Part shown: positions 39,312-48,584 of the stretch, piece by piece | Numbering within the stretch: position 1 is the first letter of the stretch | How the letters are laid out: the number at the start of each line of letters is the position of its first letter | NCBI GenBank assembly: GCA_963662675.2 | Contig: CAXXHP010000004.1 | Span: 186,001 to 250,000, forward strand | Reading direction: 5' to 3' | Source: G963662675 sp963662675 | GTDB lineage: Bacteria > Bacteroidota > Bacteroidia > Bacteroidales > Prolixibacteraceae | DNA: 64,000 nt | The notes under the pieces: generated by a model | Databases searched by the model: none | Told to the model about the DNA's origin: nothing | The model's input: the letters and a program-made list of their open reading frames with translations, nothing else | Made by a program: the position numbers and the translations under genes

Positions 39312-41909
39312 TTGATTCGAAAATTGACAATATATATATTTCTACTGATTTGTTCTTCTGCATGGGGACAAGAGCAGCTTGAAAATAATAACTTATCTGT
39401 GTCGGGTACAAATGCTATTCAGGATAGCATATTTGTCGAAGAAGCTAGCTTTTCTGTAGATAGTGTTTCATCACAAGAGTCAAAAGGATCGATGGTTCTA
39501 GAAGCTCCTATCATTTATAATGCCTCAGACTCAATAATTATCTCCCTTGATGGTCGGAAGGTCTACTTATATAAGGAAGGTGTAGTAACATATCAGGAAA
39601 TTGAGTTAAAAGCGGATTATATTGAACTTGACTTGAGTACCAAGGAGGTGTATGCCGAAGGTCTGATTGATACCGTTGGTGTTGTTCAGGGATCACCTGT
39701 GTTTAAAGATGGATCTGATGAATTTGAATGTCGAACACTTCGTTACAACTTTGAAACACAGAAAGGAATTATCCGTGATGTAAAGACGGAACAAGGCGAA
39801 GGCTTTATGCATAGTGATAAGACAAAGAAAATTGATGAAAAATCATTCATCATGGAAGATGGGAAGTATACAACCTGCGATGCTGATCACCCACATTTCT
39901 ATTTACAAATGACCAAAGCAAAAGTTATTTCTAATGAAAAGATAATTACGGGTCGGGCATTTCTAGTGTTAGAAGATTTCCCAATATATTTTCCATTTCT
40001 GCCTTTTGGTTTCTTTCCAAGTACACCTACATATTCGTCTGGTGTTATTATTCCAACCTATGGAGAAGAGAGAAACCGTGGTTTCTTCTTGCGTGAAGGA
40101 GGATATTATTGGGCTGCCAGTCAGTATTTTGATTTGTCATTAAAAGCAGATGTGTATTCAAAAGGCTCATGGGCATCTAATATCAGTTCATCGTATAAAA
40201 AACGTTACAAATATTCTGGTAGTTTAAACTTTTCTTATAATGTAAATAAATATGGTGATGAAGGGTTGGATGATTTTTATAAAACCAAAGGATTTAGTGT
40301 GAAATGGTCCCACTCACAAGACAGTAAGGCTAATCCGAATCAGACGTTTTCCGCGAGTGTAAATATGTCAACCAGTAGTTACGATAAAGAAAATGCAACC
40401 GATGCAACCAACTATTTAACAACAACAAAACAATCAAGTATTTCATATTCGAAAAAATGGGCGAATAGCCCATTCAGCTTCTCATCCAGCTTTGGTCATT
40501 CTCAAAATTCAAAAGATTCAACGATTTCATTGAGTTTACCTTCAATGACCATATCAATGTCAAAGATTTATCCTTTTAAAAGGAAAAATAGTGTGGGGGG
40601 GACAAAATGGTATGAGAAAATATCTATTGGATATACCGGGAATATTAAGAACTCTGTATCAGCAAAGGAAAATGTAATATTGAAACAATCATTAACGCGG
40701 GACTGGAGAAACGGATGGAAACACACAATTCCGATTACATTGCCCAGTTTTTCTTTGTTCAAGAGCATTAACCTTACACCAAGTGTTAATTACACGGAAC
40801 GTTGGTATACTAAATACATTGACGAAATCTATGAATATGATGAAGTCGCCGAGGAAGCAATTGTAATACCGGATACAACTTATGGGTTTAAGAGAAATTA
40901 TAATTATTCATTCAGCCTGAGTTCATCAACCACCGTTTATGGTATGTATCAGATTAAAAATCCCAATTCGAGGATTAAAGCAATACGCCATAAAATGACC
41001 CCAACAATTGGACTTAGCTATAATCCGGATTTTTCAGATCCTAAATATGGATTTTGGAATAGCTATATTAATGCTGATGGTAAAACAGTCTATTATAACA
41101 GATTTGATGGCGCGATATTTGGTTCTGCAGGACGGGGTGAGAGTGGAGCAATAAGTTTTGGCTTAACAAATAACCTAGAAGCGAAAGTTGCTGCAAAGAA
41201 TGACACCACTTCTGCAAAATTTACAAAGGTTAGCATTCTTGATAATTTAGGGTTTAGCGGCTCTTATAATATGGTTGCCGATTCTATGAATCTTAGTAAT
41301 ATAAGTGTTCGTGGGCGAACCACGGTAAAAGGTGTAAGTGTGAGTTTTGGTGGAACTTTAAACCCATATATGACCGATACTATTGGGAATGAAATAAACG
41401 AATATGTGTGGAACAATAAGAAAGGCATTGCTAAGCTTGGTCGTTTAACCAATGCAAATTTGTCTTTCGGGTTAAGCTTTAAATCAAAAGAAAATAAAGA
41501 TAAGAATGAAGCGGAGGAGGATCCGGAAGAATCTTCTGGAGCTAGCATTATTGAAGATGCCTTATATGCTGATTTCAAAATGCCCTGGAATTTTAATGTG
41601 AATTATAGCTTTAGTTATTCGAAATCAAATCCATTTACAGATGCAAGAATAAACCAAAGTGTAAATTTTAGAGGAAGATTAAGCTTAACCGATAAATGGG
41701 ATATGTCACTCAACACAAACTTTGATGTTCAGAAAGCTGCGTTCTCATTTACAACAGTCAGTGTTAGCCGAACTTTACATTGCTGGAGTATGAGTTTCAA
41801 TTTTGTTCCGTTTGGAGACAGAAGGAGTTATAGCTTTTCTCTGAATGCTTCTTCATCAATGCTTAAGGATTTGAAAATAAATAAACAACGGAGTTGGTAC
41901 GATAACTAA
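39312..41909 (+). CDS. LptD-like outer-membrane lipopolysaccharide assembly protein
   Basis: An 865-residue outer-membrane protein. The start codon is TTG, since no ATG begins an in-frame leader nearby, and the signal peptide (MIRKLTIYIFLLICSSAWGQ) directly follows it. The N-terminal OstA-like jelly-roll strands include IISLDGRKVYLYKEGVV and YIELDLSTKEVYAEGLID, then FECRTLRYNFETQKG. The remaining 600 or so residues are a beta barrel with many aromatic strand ends. In Bacteroidota this protein is annotated as putative LPS assembly protein LptD. It inserts lipopolysaccharide into the outer leaflet with LptE. The periplasmic bridge protein (OstA-like, 18612-20123) is elsewhere. Confidence 0.85.
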   Translation: MIRKLTIYIFLLICSSAWGQEQLENNNLSVSGTNAIQDSIFVEEASFSVDSVSSQESKGSMVLEAPIIYNASDSIIISLDGRKVYLYKEGVVTYQEIELKADYIELDLSTKEVYAEGLIDTVGVVQGSPVFKDGSDEFECRTLRYNFETQKGIIRDVKTEQGEGFMHSDKTKKIDEKSFIMEDGKYTTCDADHPHFYLQMTKAKVISNEKIITGRAFLVLEDFPIYFPFLPFGFFPSTPTYSSGVIIPTYGEERNRGFFLREGGYYWAASQYFDLSLKADVYSKGSWASNISSSYKKRYKYSGSLNFSYNVNKYGDEGLDDFYKTKGFSVKWSHSQDSKANPNQTFSASVNMSTSSYDKENATDATNYLTTTKQSSISYSKKWANSPFSFSSSFGHSQNSKDSTISLSLPSMTISMSKIYPFKRKNSVGGTKWYEKISIGYTGNIKNSVSAKENVILKQSLTRDWRNGWKHTIPITLPSFSLFKSINLTPSVNYTERWYTKYIDEIYEYDEVAEEAIVIPDTTYGFKRNYNYSFSLSSSTTVYGMYQIKNPNSRIKAIRHKMTPTIGLSYNPDFSDPKYGFWNSYINADGKTVYYNRFDGAIFGSAGRGESGAISFGLTNNLEAKVAAKNDTTSAKFTKVSILDNLGFSGSYNMVADSMNLSNISVRGRTTVKGVSVSFGGTLNPYMTDTIGNEINEYVWNNKKGIAKLGRLTNANLSFGLSFKSKENKDKNEAEEDPEESSGASIIEDALYADFKMPWNFNVNYSFSYSKSNPFTDARINQSVNFRGRLSLTDKWDMSLNTNFDVQKAAFSFTTVSVSRTLHCWSMSFNFVPFGDRRSYSFSLNASSSMLKDLKINKQRSWYDN

Positions 41910-42106
41910 TTAACACATGAAATAGGTTGTTTTCGTATAATGAATGAAATTTTTGTAGCATTCAATTAGTTATATGGTTTAAACCAATAATTATTTATGA
42001 TGTTATCCTTAATAGTTCAATGAACAGATGAGTTAAGATTTTATAATATCAATGAATTTTATTTCTTTGCAGACTAATTATTAAAAATCAATCTAAATAA
42101 TTTAAT

Positions 42107-42697
42107 ATGGCAATTACTAAAAACAAAATGGTTTCATTAACCTACGATTTAAAAATCGATGGGAATGAGGGAGATTTAATTGAGCAAGCAACAACCGAGA
42201 AACCATTGACTTTCGTATATGGATCTGGATTAATGTTGCCTAAGTTTGAAGCCCTTCTTGAAGGAATGGAACAAGGTAAATCATTTGAGATAAGTTTGAG
42301 CAAGGAAGATGCGTATGGTGAAGTTGATGAAAATGCCGTTGTAGAATTACCACGAAGCATTTTTGTAATCGAGGGTAAGTTTGATGAAGATCTTATTAAG
42401 ATTGGAAATACAGTTCCGATGATGAGTTCTAATGGTCAGCGAATGAACGGCCTTGTGCTTGAAGTAGCTGATGAAACCATAAAGATGGACTTTAATCATC
42501 CTCTTGCTGGAGAAGACCTTCATTTTAAAGGAGAAATTCTAGAAGTACGTGATGCTACGGAAGAAGAAATTGCTGCTACATTAGGTGGTGGTTGTGGGTG
42601 TGGAAGTGGTGGTTGTGATGATGGCGGTTGTGGCTGTGATGATGAATCATGCTCAACAGAAAAAGCAGACGGCGGTGGTTGTGGCTGTGGTTGTTAA
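42107..42697 (+). CDS. FKBP-type peptidyl-prolyl isomerase, SlyD-like, with Cys-rich tail
   Basis: A 196-residue cytoplasmic prolyl isomerase with an inserted IF (flap) domain, as in SlyD: TKNKMVSLTYDLKIDGNEGD, then GLMLPKFEALLEGMEQGKSF and the later EDLHFKGEILEVRDATEEE. The C-terminal 40 residues form a Gly-, Asp- and Cys-rich tail with nine cysteines in GCGCG and GGCDDGG-type repeats. Escherichia coli SlyD uses a His-rich tail to bind nickel. A Cys-rich tail would bind zinc, nickel or copper with high affinity, but the metal here is not known. The chorismate synthase gene follows after 58 bases. Confidence 0.9.
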   Translation: MAITKNKMVSLTYDLKIDGNEGDLIEQATTEKPLTFVYGSGLMLPKFEALLEGMEQGKSFEISLSKEDAYGEVDENAVVELPRSIFVIEGKFDEDLIKIGNTVPMMSSNGQRMNGLVLEVADETIKMDFNHPLAGEDLHFKGEILEVRDATEEEIAATLGGGCGCGSGGCDDGGCGCDDESCSTEKADGGGCGCGC

Positions 42698-42755
42698 TTC
42701 ATACAAATAGTATCTCTGTTTTGCTTATTCAAAAGCAATATTTAAAATTTCAAGC

Positions 42756-43829
42756 ATGAATAGCTTCGGACAAGTATTCCGATTAACTTCTTTTGGGGAA
42801 TCCCATGGTCGTGGAATTGGTGGCGTTATTGACGGTTGCCCTGCGGGGGTCGAAATTGACATGGAATTCATTCAAAATGAATTGGATCGCCGTAAACCGG
42901 GTCAGTCAAAAATCACGACCCAACGAAAGGAAACTGATCAGGTCGAATTTCTTTCCGGTATTTTTGAAGGAAAAACGCAAGGAACACCAATCGGATTTAT
43001 CATTTGGAATAAAGACCAACATTCTGGTGACTATGACAACCTGAAAGATATTTTTAGACCTTCGCATGCTGATTACACATATTTGAAAAAGTATGGAAGT
43101 CGTGATCATCGTGGGGGGGGGCGTTCTTCTGCTCGTGAAACAATTGCTCGTGTGGTTGCTGGTGCAGTCGCAAAAATGTTATTAAAACAAGTAGGAGTTA
43201 GTATCAATGCCTTTGTGTCTTGTGTTGGGAGTGTTAAGTTGGAAAAGAGTTATCAAGAGCTTGATCTTTCGAAAATTGACTCAAATATTGTGAGATGCCC
43301 AGATTCAGAAACTGCAGATGAAATGATTGCGTATATTGAAGAGGCAGGTCGTAATCACGATTCTGTGGGCGGTGTTATTCAGGGAGTTGTTCAAGGTGTG
43401 CCTGTTGGTTATGGCGAGCCTGTTTTTAATAAGCTTCATGCAGATTTGGGACATGCCATGTTGGGGATTAACGCTGTTAAAGGATTTGAATATGGCTCAG
43501 GATTTGAAGGCACAAAACTTTCAGGATCTGAGCACAATGATATATTCGTTACAACAAAGGACGGAATTCGAACTAAAACTAATCATTCCGGAGGTATTCA
43601 AGGCGGGATTAGTAATGGTGAAGACATTTATTTCAATGTTGCGTTTAAGCCTATTGCTACTCTTTTAAAAGAACAGCAGACGGTTGATCGGCATGAAAAA
43701 GAAGCGACAATAAACCCTAAGGGGCGTCATGACCCTTGTGTGTTGCCTCGTGCAGTTCCAATTGTTGAAGCGATGGCAGCTCTCGTAATTGCCGATCATT
43801 ATTTGTTGAGTAAAATAAATCAGGTATAG
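42756..43829 (+). CDS. aroC: Chorismate synthase
   Basis: A 357-residue enzyme that converts 5-enolpyruvylshikimate-3-phosphate to chorismate using reduced FMN. The three conserved signatures are seen: RLTSFGESHGRGIGGVIDGC near the start, YGSRDHRGGGRSSARETIAR in the centre, and RHDPCVLPRAVPIVEAM near the end. Length is standard. Its stop codon is immediately followed by the ATG of the DUF134 gene, without an intervening base. Confidence 0.97.
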   Translation: MNSFGQVFRLTSFGESHGRGIGGVIDGCPAGVEIDMEFIQNELDRRKPGQSKITTQRKETDQVEFLSGIFEGKTQGTPIGFIIWNKDQHSGDYDNLKDIFRPSHADYTYLKKYGSRDHRGGGRSSARETIARVVAGAVAKMLLKQVGVSINAFVSCVGSVKLEKSYQELDLSKIDSNIVRCPDSETADEMIAYIEEAGRNHDSVGGVIQGVVQGVPVGYGEPVFNKLHADLGHAMLGINAVKGFEYGSGFEGTKLSGSEHNDIFVTTKDGIRTKTNHSGGIQGGISNGEDIYFNVAFKPIATLLKEQQTVDRHEKEATINPKGRHDPCVLPRAVPIVEAMAALVIADHYLLSKINQV

Positions 43830-44246
43830 ATGCCAAGAAGAAAAAGAAATAGAAAACTTTTAGCACCACCTTCAATTAAAGGATTGTCTGTTTATGGTCC
43901 AAAAAATAGATCAGAGCAAATTATCCTTTATTTTGAAGAGTACGAAACGATAAAGTTATTGGATTACGACAACCTGACTCAGGAAGAGGCTTCAGTATGT
44001 ATGGATGTTTCCAGACCTACTTTGACTCGTATTTATGAGTCAGCGCGTAATAAAGTAGCTCGTTCAATGGTTGAAGGGAAAGACTTGATTATAAGGGGTG
44101 GTAATTTTCAGTTTGATGAAGACTGGTTCTATTGCAACTCATGTCAGGCAAAATTTAACTTATTACAACACAACGAAAAGAATTGTCCCATTTGCCGTTC
44201 ATTAGAGATTATTTCTTTGAATGAATTCTATGCAAATGAAAGTTAA
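43830..44246 (+). CDS. DUF134 family DNA-binding-like protein
   Basis: A 138-residue protein of the DUF134 family, found near metal and redox genes in many bacteria. The start PRRKRNRKLLAPPSIKGLSVYG is the usual N-terminus. A helix-turn-helix segment LTQEEASVCMDVSRPTLTRI matches sigma-factor region 4 or related HTH domains. The C-terminus has a CNSCQAKFNL and NCPICRS pair, a zinc-ribbon-like Cx2C...Cx2C motif. This suggests a transcription regulator with a metal-binding end. It is directly fused in transcription to aroC, and its last four bases overlap the convergent symporter gene. Confidence 0.8.
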   Translation: MPRRKRNRKLLAPPSIKGLSVYGPKNRSEQIILYFEEYETIKLLDYDNLTQEEASVCMDVSRPTLTRIYESARNKVARSMVEGKDLIIRGGNFQFDEDWFYCNSCQAKFNLLQHNEKNCPICRSLEIISLNEFYANES

Positions 44247-45463
44247 ACATTCGTTGTTTCGCTTTCGCTTTTTGCAATGATGACAGCTCCGCAACTGTCG
44301 CTCCAAACATTAACCGATGTTCGGTACATATCCAAAATGCGGTCAACGGCCAAAATCAGTCCGACACCTTCCAATGGTAAGTTTACAGCCGATAAAATAA
44401 CTGTAATCATGACTAATCCAGCCATTGGTATTCCTGCTGCCCCAATTGAAGCAATTAATGCCGTTAATACTACAAGCATTTGCTGCCCGAAACTAAGATC
44501 AACTCCGTAAACTTGCGCAATAAACATAGCTGCAACGCATTCGTACAGGGCGGTTCCATCCATATTAATGGTTGCGCCAAGTGGAAGCGTAAAGCTTGTG
44601 ATCTTATTGGAAATGCCACTTTTGTTTTCAACAGCATCAATTGTTAAGGGCAAGGTTGCACTTGACGAAGAGGTAGAAAATGCGGTCAATAGGGGAGTGA
44701 GCATATTTTTAAAATGAAGAAATGGCTGTGCCTTCCCAATAACCTTAACCATTATGGGTAAGGTTATAAAGGCATGAATGGACAATGCGATGAAAACGGT
44801 GAACATATACAATGCCATGCTGCTTGCAATTGACGACAGTTGTTCTGCATTTCGCGAAACTTCCTTTGCTACAATTCCTAAGATTCCGAGAGGCGTAAAT
44901 CGGATAATAAACATGGTGATTTTCATCATTACCTCAAATAACGCATCAAAAAAAGAAGACAGTTTTGTTTGATATTCTGGTTGAACTTTGTTGATGAAAA
45001 AACCAAGAATGACAGAAAAGAAAATGATGGATAGAATATTTCCTTCAACCATTGCAGCAATAATATTTTCAGGAATCATCCGTATAAGAATGTCCCTAAT
45101 GGAAGTGCTTTCAGTCGCAATATTCTCTACACTGGTTGCAAAACCCATATCTACACCGACTCCTGGTTGTATAATATTCACCAGAACAAGTCCTGTTAAA
45201 ATGGCAAATAAAGAAGTTGCTACGTAGTATGAAATCGTTTTTAATCCTAAGCGACCAAGGTTATTCCCATTGCCCATATTCACAACTCCGCTTACAATAG
45301 AGCTAAAAATGAGAGGAATGATAACCATTTTTAATGCGCGGAGAAACAATTCACCCATCCAACCAACGTAAACCACCTGTTCCTGAAAGTAGTACCCTAG
45401 CGGAACAGCAATTATTAGCGAGATGAAAATTTGCCAGTGGAGTTTAATTTGAAAAAGTTTCAT
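44243..45463 (-). CDS. Dicarboxylate/amino acid:cation symporter (DAACS)
   Basis: A 406-residue transporter of the DAACS (GltP) family, which carries glutamate, aspartate or C4-dicarboxylates with Na+ or H+. Eight to ten hydrophobic segments are visible, plus the family motifs AFSTSSSSATLPLTIDAVE (serine-rich reentrant loop), TLPLGATINMDGTALYECV (NMDGT) and LPLEGVGLILAVDRILDMYRT. The in-frame ATG at 45487 gives eight extra residues, and the ATG at 45463 (MKLFQIKLHWQIFISL) looks more like the family start, so it is chosen. Its end overlaps the DUF134 gene by four bases. Confidence 0.92.
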   Translation of the reverse strand: MKLFQIKLHWQIFISLIIAVPLGYYFQEQVVYVGWMGELFLRALKMVIIPLIFSSIVSGVVNMGNGNNLGRLGLKTISYYVATSLFAILTGLVLVNIIQPGVGVDMGFATSVENIATESTSIRDILIRMIPENIIAAMVEGNILSIIFFSVILGFFINKVQPEYQTKLSSFFDALFEVMMKITMFIIRFTPLGILGIVAKEVSRNAEQLSSIASSMALYMFTVFIALSIHAFITLPIMVKVIGKAQPFLHFKNMLTPLLTAFSTSSSSATLPLTIDAVENKSGISNKITSFTLPLGATINMDGTALYECVAAMFIAQVYGVDLSFGQQMLVVLTALIASIGAAGIPMAGLVMITVILSAVNLPLEGVGLILAVDRILDMYRTSVNVWSDSCGAVIIAKSESETTNV

Positions 45464-45592
45464 AGGGTAGTTGATGGTTTCCCACAAATCTAGCTTTTTA
45501 ATGCTTTTTCACCAAGGTTGTTTAAGTAAGAAAATGACACACTTCGTTTTGTGGAAAAGTGATCACAATTTTTCAGTCAAAGGAAGAACTTG

Positions 45593-45637
45593 AAAAAAAA
45601 TGCCTGCTAACTTCACAATATGGAGTTAGCAGGCATG
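45593..45637 (-). terminator. Rho-independent terminator after purC
   Basis: TGCCTGCTAACT (45601-45612) and AGTTAGCAGGCA (45624-45635) form a perfect 12-bp stem with an 11-base loop. Read leftwards it is followed by eight T residues, 27 bases past the purC stop. Confidence 0.85.
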
Positions 45638-45661
45638 CCTATGTGTTTTGTGCTTAATTTC

Positions 45662-46609
45662 TTATAGTGAATTTAAGTAGTCTGTTACGTTCTTCTCAAT
45701 TCTGGCATTAATCGCATCAATGTCTGATTTTACAAATGAATCGCCAGTTATTTTTTCAAATAGCTCAATGTAACGTTCCGAAACAGATGCAACAAATGCT
45801 TCGTCCATAGTAGGTATTTTTTGTCCTTCGAGGCCTTGGAAACCGTTTTCAATTAACCATTGGCGAACGAATTCTTTTGAAAGCTGTTTTTGGTTTTCAC
45901 CTTTAGCCAAGCGCTCTTCGTAACCTTTTGCATAAAAATAGCGAGAAGAGTCTGGCGTGTGAATTTCGTCAATTAGATAGATTTTTCCATCCTTTTTTCC
46001 GAATTCGTATTTCGTATCAACTAAGATTAAACCCATATCAGCTGCTATTTCTGTCCCACGTTGAAAAAGTTTCCGGGTATAATCTTCCAGCATCTCGTAT
46101 TCCTTTTTGTCTACAAGTCCGCTTGCAATGATTTCTTCACGAGAAATATCTTCGTCATGACCTTGATCAGCCTTTGTTGTTGGTGTAATGAGTGGTTGTT
46201 CAAATTTCTGATTTTCAACCATCCCGTCAGGCATTGGCACACCACATAGCATACGTTTACCACTTTTGTATTCGCGCCATGCATGGCCTGTTAAGTATCC
46301 GCGAATAACCATTTCAACTTTAAATGGCTCACAATGATGCCCAACGGTTACATATGGATCAGGCACTGCAATTTTCCAGTTTGGAACAATGTCTGCTGTG
46401 GCATCCAAAAACTTAGAGGCAATCTGGTTTAATACTTGCCCTTTAAACGGAATTCCTTCCGGCAAAATAACATCAAATGCCGAAATGCGATCGCTTACTA
46501 CCATTACCAAGTACTCATCATTAATGTTGTATACATCACGAACTTTACCGTGGTAAACACTTTTTTGCTTCGGAAAATTAAAATCCGTTCTGGTTAATGC
46601 TTTAGTCAT
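45662..46609 (-). CDS. purC: Phosphoribosylaminoimidazole-succinocarboxamide synthase
   Basis: A 315-residue enzyme (SAICAR synthetase) that joins aspartate to CAIR in purine synthesis using ATP. The start SVYHGKVRDVYNINDEYLV and SDRISAFDVILPEGIPFKG are signature segments, followed by EMVIRGYLTGHAWREYKSG and IYLIDEIHTPDSSRYF. The longer upstream reading (to 46684) lies inside phoH and is lysine-rich and unrelated, so the ATG at 46609 is the start. It overlaps phoH by eight bases, and a terminator follows. Confidence 0.95.
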   Translation of the reverse strand: MTKALTRTDFNFPKQKSVYHGKVRDVYNINDEYLVMVVSDRISAFDVILPEGIPFKGQVLNQIASKFLDATADIVPNWKIAVPDPYVTVGHHCEPFKVEMVIRGYLTGHAWREYKSGKRMLCGVPMPDGMVENQKFEQPLITPTTKADQGHDEDISREEIIASGLVDKKEYEMLEDYTRKLFQRGTEIAADMGLILVDTKYEFGKKDGKIYLIDEIHTPDSSRYFYAKGYEERLAKGENQKQLSKEFVRQWLIENGFQGLEGQKIPTMDEAFVASVSERYIELFEKITGDSFVKSDIDAINARIEKNVTDYLNSL

Positions 46610-47600
46610 CTTTAATATTTTTTTGTTGTTCTTTTTCTTTTTTTGCGACTTGTGCATGATGATGTTTGTCGTACGCATCAACAATGTCCCGTACTAATTT
46701 GTGTCTTACAATATCTTTTGAATTAAATTGAACAAAAGAAATGTCATCAATGTTTTGAAGAATTTTTTTGGCTTGAATTAATCCAGATTGATTTACTGAT
46801 GGCAGGTCAATCTGAGTTTCGTCCCCCGTGATAATAAATTTTGCATTCATCCCCATTCGGGTCAAAAACATTTTTAATTGATTGAGAGTGGTATTTTGCG
46901 CTTCATCTAAAATGACAAAGGCATCGCTAAGTGTGCGTCCACGCATAAAAGCCAATGGTGCAATTTGAATGACACCTTCTTTTATAAATTCTTCCAGTTT
47001 CTTCGCTGGAATCATGTCTCCTAAAGCATCATAAAGAGGTTGCAAATAGGGATCAATTTTTTCTTTTAAATCACCAGGTAAAAATCCGAGGCGTTCTCCG
47101 GCTTCTACTGCAGGACGACTTAGGATTATTCTTCGTATTTCTCGGTTTTTAAGAGCACGAACTGCTAGTGCAATTGCTGTGTATGTTTTTCCTGTACCTG
47201 CCGGGCCAATGGCAAAAACCATGTCTGATTTACGACATGCTTCAACTAGAATTCGCTGGTTGGGAGTTCTTGCCCGTATTGGTTTACCATTGTTCCCATG
47301 CAATAAAACGTCTTTAGGGCTTTCATTTAAGGGGTCATTTAATAAAGGATCATTATTCATGACCTGCCTGATCGTTTCGTCAGGTAGAATATTGAATTGA
47401 TGGTAATGGTCTAAAAGCAATTGTAATTTTTGCTCGAAAGCTGAACTTTCCTTTTTATCACCTTGAATAATTAATTGATTTCCCCGACTAACGATTATCA
47501 GTTTTGGAAAGAACGCTTTTATAAGATCAATCTTTGCGTTATTTACTCCGTAAAACTCAAGTGGGTCAACACCTTCCAGAAGAATGGTTTTTTCAAACAT
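46602..47600 (-). CDS. phoH: PhoH-family ATPase
   Basis: A 332-residue PhoH-like protein. The N-terminal KH-like region precedes the ATPase, with Walker A GPAGTGKT (residues 132-139), Walker B FVILDEAQNTTLNQLKMFL and the RGRTLSDAFV segment. The C-terminus is a basic, Lys-rich tail. PhoH proteins are implicated in RNA metabolism and phosphate starvation. The exact role is unknown. A TATTTTTG box lies 30 bases before the start, and purC is read through its end. Confidence 0.92.
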   Translation of the reverse strand: MFEKTILLEGVDPLEFYGVNNAKIDLIKAFFPKLIIVSRGNQLIIQGDKKESSAFEQKLQLLLDHYHQFNILPDETIRQVMNNDPLLNDPLNESPKDVLLHGNNGKPIRARTPNQRILVEACRKSDMVFAIGPAGTGKTYTAIALAVRALKNREIRRIILSRPAVEAGERLGFLPGDLKEKIDPYLQPLYDALGDMIPAKKLEEFIKEGVIQIAPLAFMRGRTLSDAFVILDEAQNTTLNQLKMFLTRMGMNAKFIITGDETQIDLPSVNQSGLIQAKKILQNIDDISFVQFNSKDIVRHKLVRDIVDAYDKHHHAQVAKKEKEQQKNIKDD

Positions 47601-47629
47601 AGACTTATTTAAGATACTTTGTATTGCTG

Positions 47630-47637
47630 CAAAAATA
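47630..47637 (-). promoter_or_regulatory. Candidate -7 promoter element of phoH-purC
   Basis: Read leftwards the bases are TATTTTTG, an exact TAnnTTTG match, 29 bases before the phoH ATG. No -33 TTTG is seen at the expected spacing. Confidence 0.45.
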
Positions 47638-47768
47638 AGAAAAATGTTGGGAGAATTCAGCGATAAATAGTCTACACAGAATCTTTTAACGTGATGTTAC
47701 TTTTTATGGCAGGTTGTGATAGTGGAGTTAACAAAATGAGTTATCCTTCAATTATTTCTGAAAAGAAA

Positions 47769-47806
47769 TGCGATATCTCCTTTATTTATGACGGGAAGAT
47801 ATCGCA
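47769..47806 (-). terminator. Candidate terminator hairpin after the secreted hypothetical gene
   Basis: TGCGATATC (47769-47777) and GATATCGCA (47798-47806) form a perfect 9-bp stem around a 20-base loop, with additional pairing possible inside (CTCC/GGAAG). The downstream T content leftwards is only moderate. Confidence 0.5.
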
Positions 47807-47838
47807 CTTCTATAAATCAGGTTTTTATATAATTGTCT

Positions 47839-48396
47839 TTAATTTAGATTAAAGTGGAGATTAACATTGGCTGCAAGCCGATAGCCTTGAGAGTAGCGTT
47901 CAAAAACTAAATCACCATGGCGGTAGTAGGTATTCGTACCTAAACGTACACGCTCTAGCCTAAATGGAAGATCAACAAAAACTAAATTTCTGGGAGTTAC
48001 AATCCTCACATAACCAACACCTCGTTGGAAGCGGTAATAATTTCTGCCATAAAAATATACATTGCCCCGGTTGTATCTCAGTTTTATTGGGTTTGTATAG
48101 AATTTCCTGTAAACATGGCCATACTGTGGATGTTGATATTCGTAACGATTTTGGTTATTGTTGTATTGGTAGTTATATAGTTTTTTCTGATTTTTCTGAA
48201 CTTGTTTATAGCTTTTCTGAATCTGTTTTTGATTCTTTTTGTCCATTTTCCGGATCTCTGCTACACGTTCTTTTTGTTGTTTAGTTTTGTTGTTATTCGA
48301 ATATCTCCGGGTTTGAGCTTCAGCATTAATGCTTGTCATTGCTGTTGCAATTGTTATCACCATCGCGATCAGCTTAAAATTCATCTTTGTTTTCAT
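47839..48396 (-). CDS. Secreted basic, Tyr/Asn/Gln-rich hypothetical protein
   Basis: A 185-residue predicted secreted protein. The start MKTKMNFKLIAMVITIATAM has a signal peptide ending near AEA (about residue 27). The mature protein is very basic in the first half (QKERVAEIRKMDKKNQKQIQ, with heptad-like Lys/Gln) and rich in Tyr, Arg and Asn in the second half, with GNVYFYGRNYYRFQRGVGYV and TNTYYRHGDLVFERY. The C-terminal half resembles DUF6515-type domains of Bacteroidota, but only faintly. A start at 48423 would add nine residues with no signal-like benefit, so 48396 is chosen. Function unknown. Confidence 0.6.
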   Translation of the reverse strand: MKTKMNFKLIAMVITIATAMTSINAEAQTRRYSNNNKTKQQKERVAEIRKMDKKNQKQIQKSYKQVQKNQKKLYNYQYNNNQNRYEYQHPQYGHVYRKFYTNPIKLRYNRGNVYFYGRNYYRFQRGVGYVRIVTPRNLVFVDLPFRLERVRLGTNTYYRHGDLVFERYSQGYRLAANVNLHFNLN

Positions 48397-48559
48397 GGCT
48401 TCCAGTTTAAATTTATTATTCAATCTGTCCGTTAACTACCTTTCTTGGTAACTAATTAACTGTCAATAATCAAAGGGCATGCCACAATTGTATCGACCTG
48501 TTATTCAGTTATTTGTATGTGTTTGAAGTGTTGTCTTTTTTTTAATGAAATTGAAATGT

Positions 48560-48567
48560 TACTTTTG
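48560..48567 (+). promoter_or_regulatory. Candidate -7 promoter element of ruvX
   Basis: TACTTTTG is an exact TAnnTTTG match, 17 bases before the GTG at 48585. It favours the GTG over the TTG at 48579, which would be too close to the transcription start. Confidence 0.45.
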
Positions 48568-48584
48568 CACAAAATTTATTGAAC

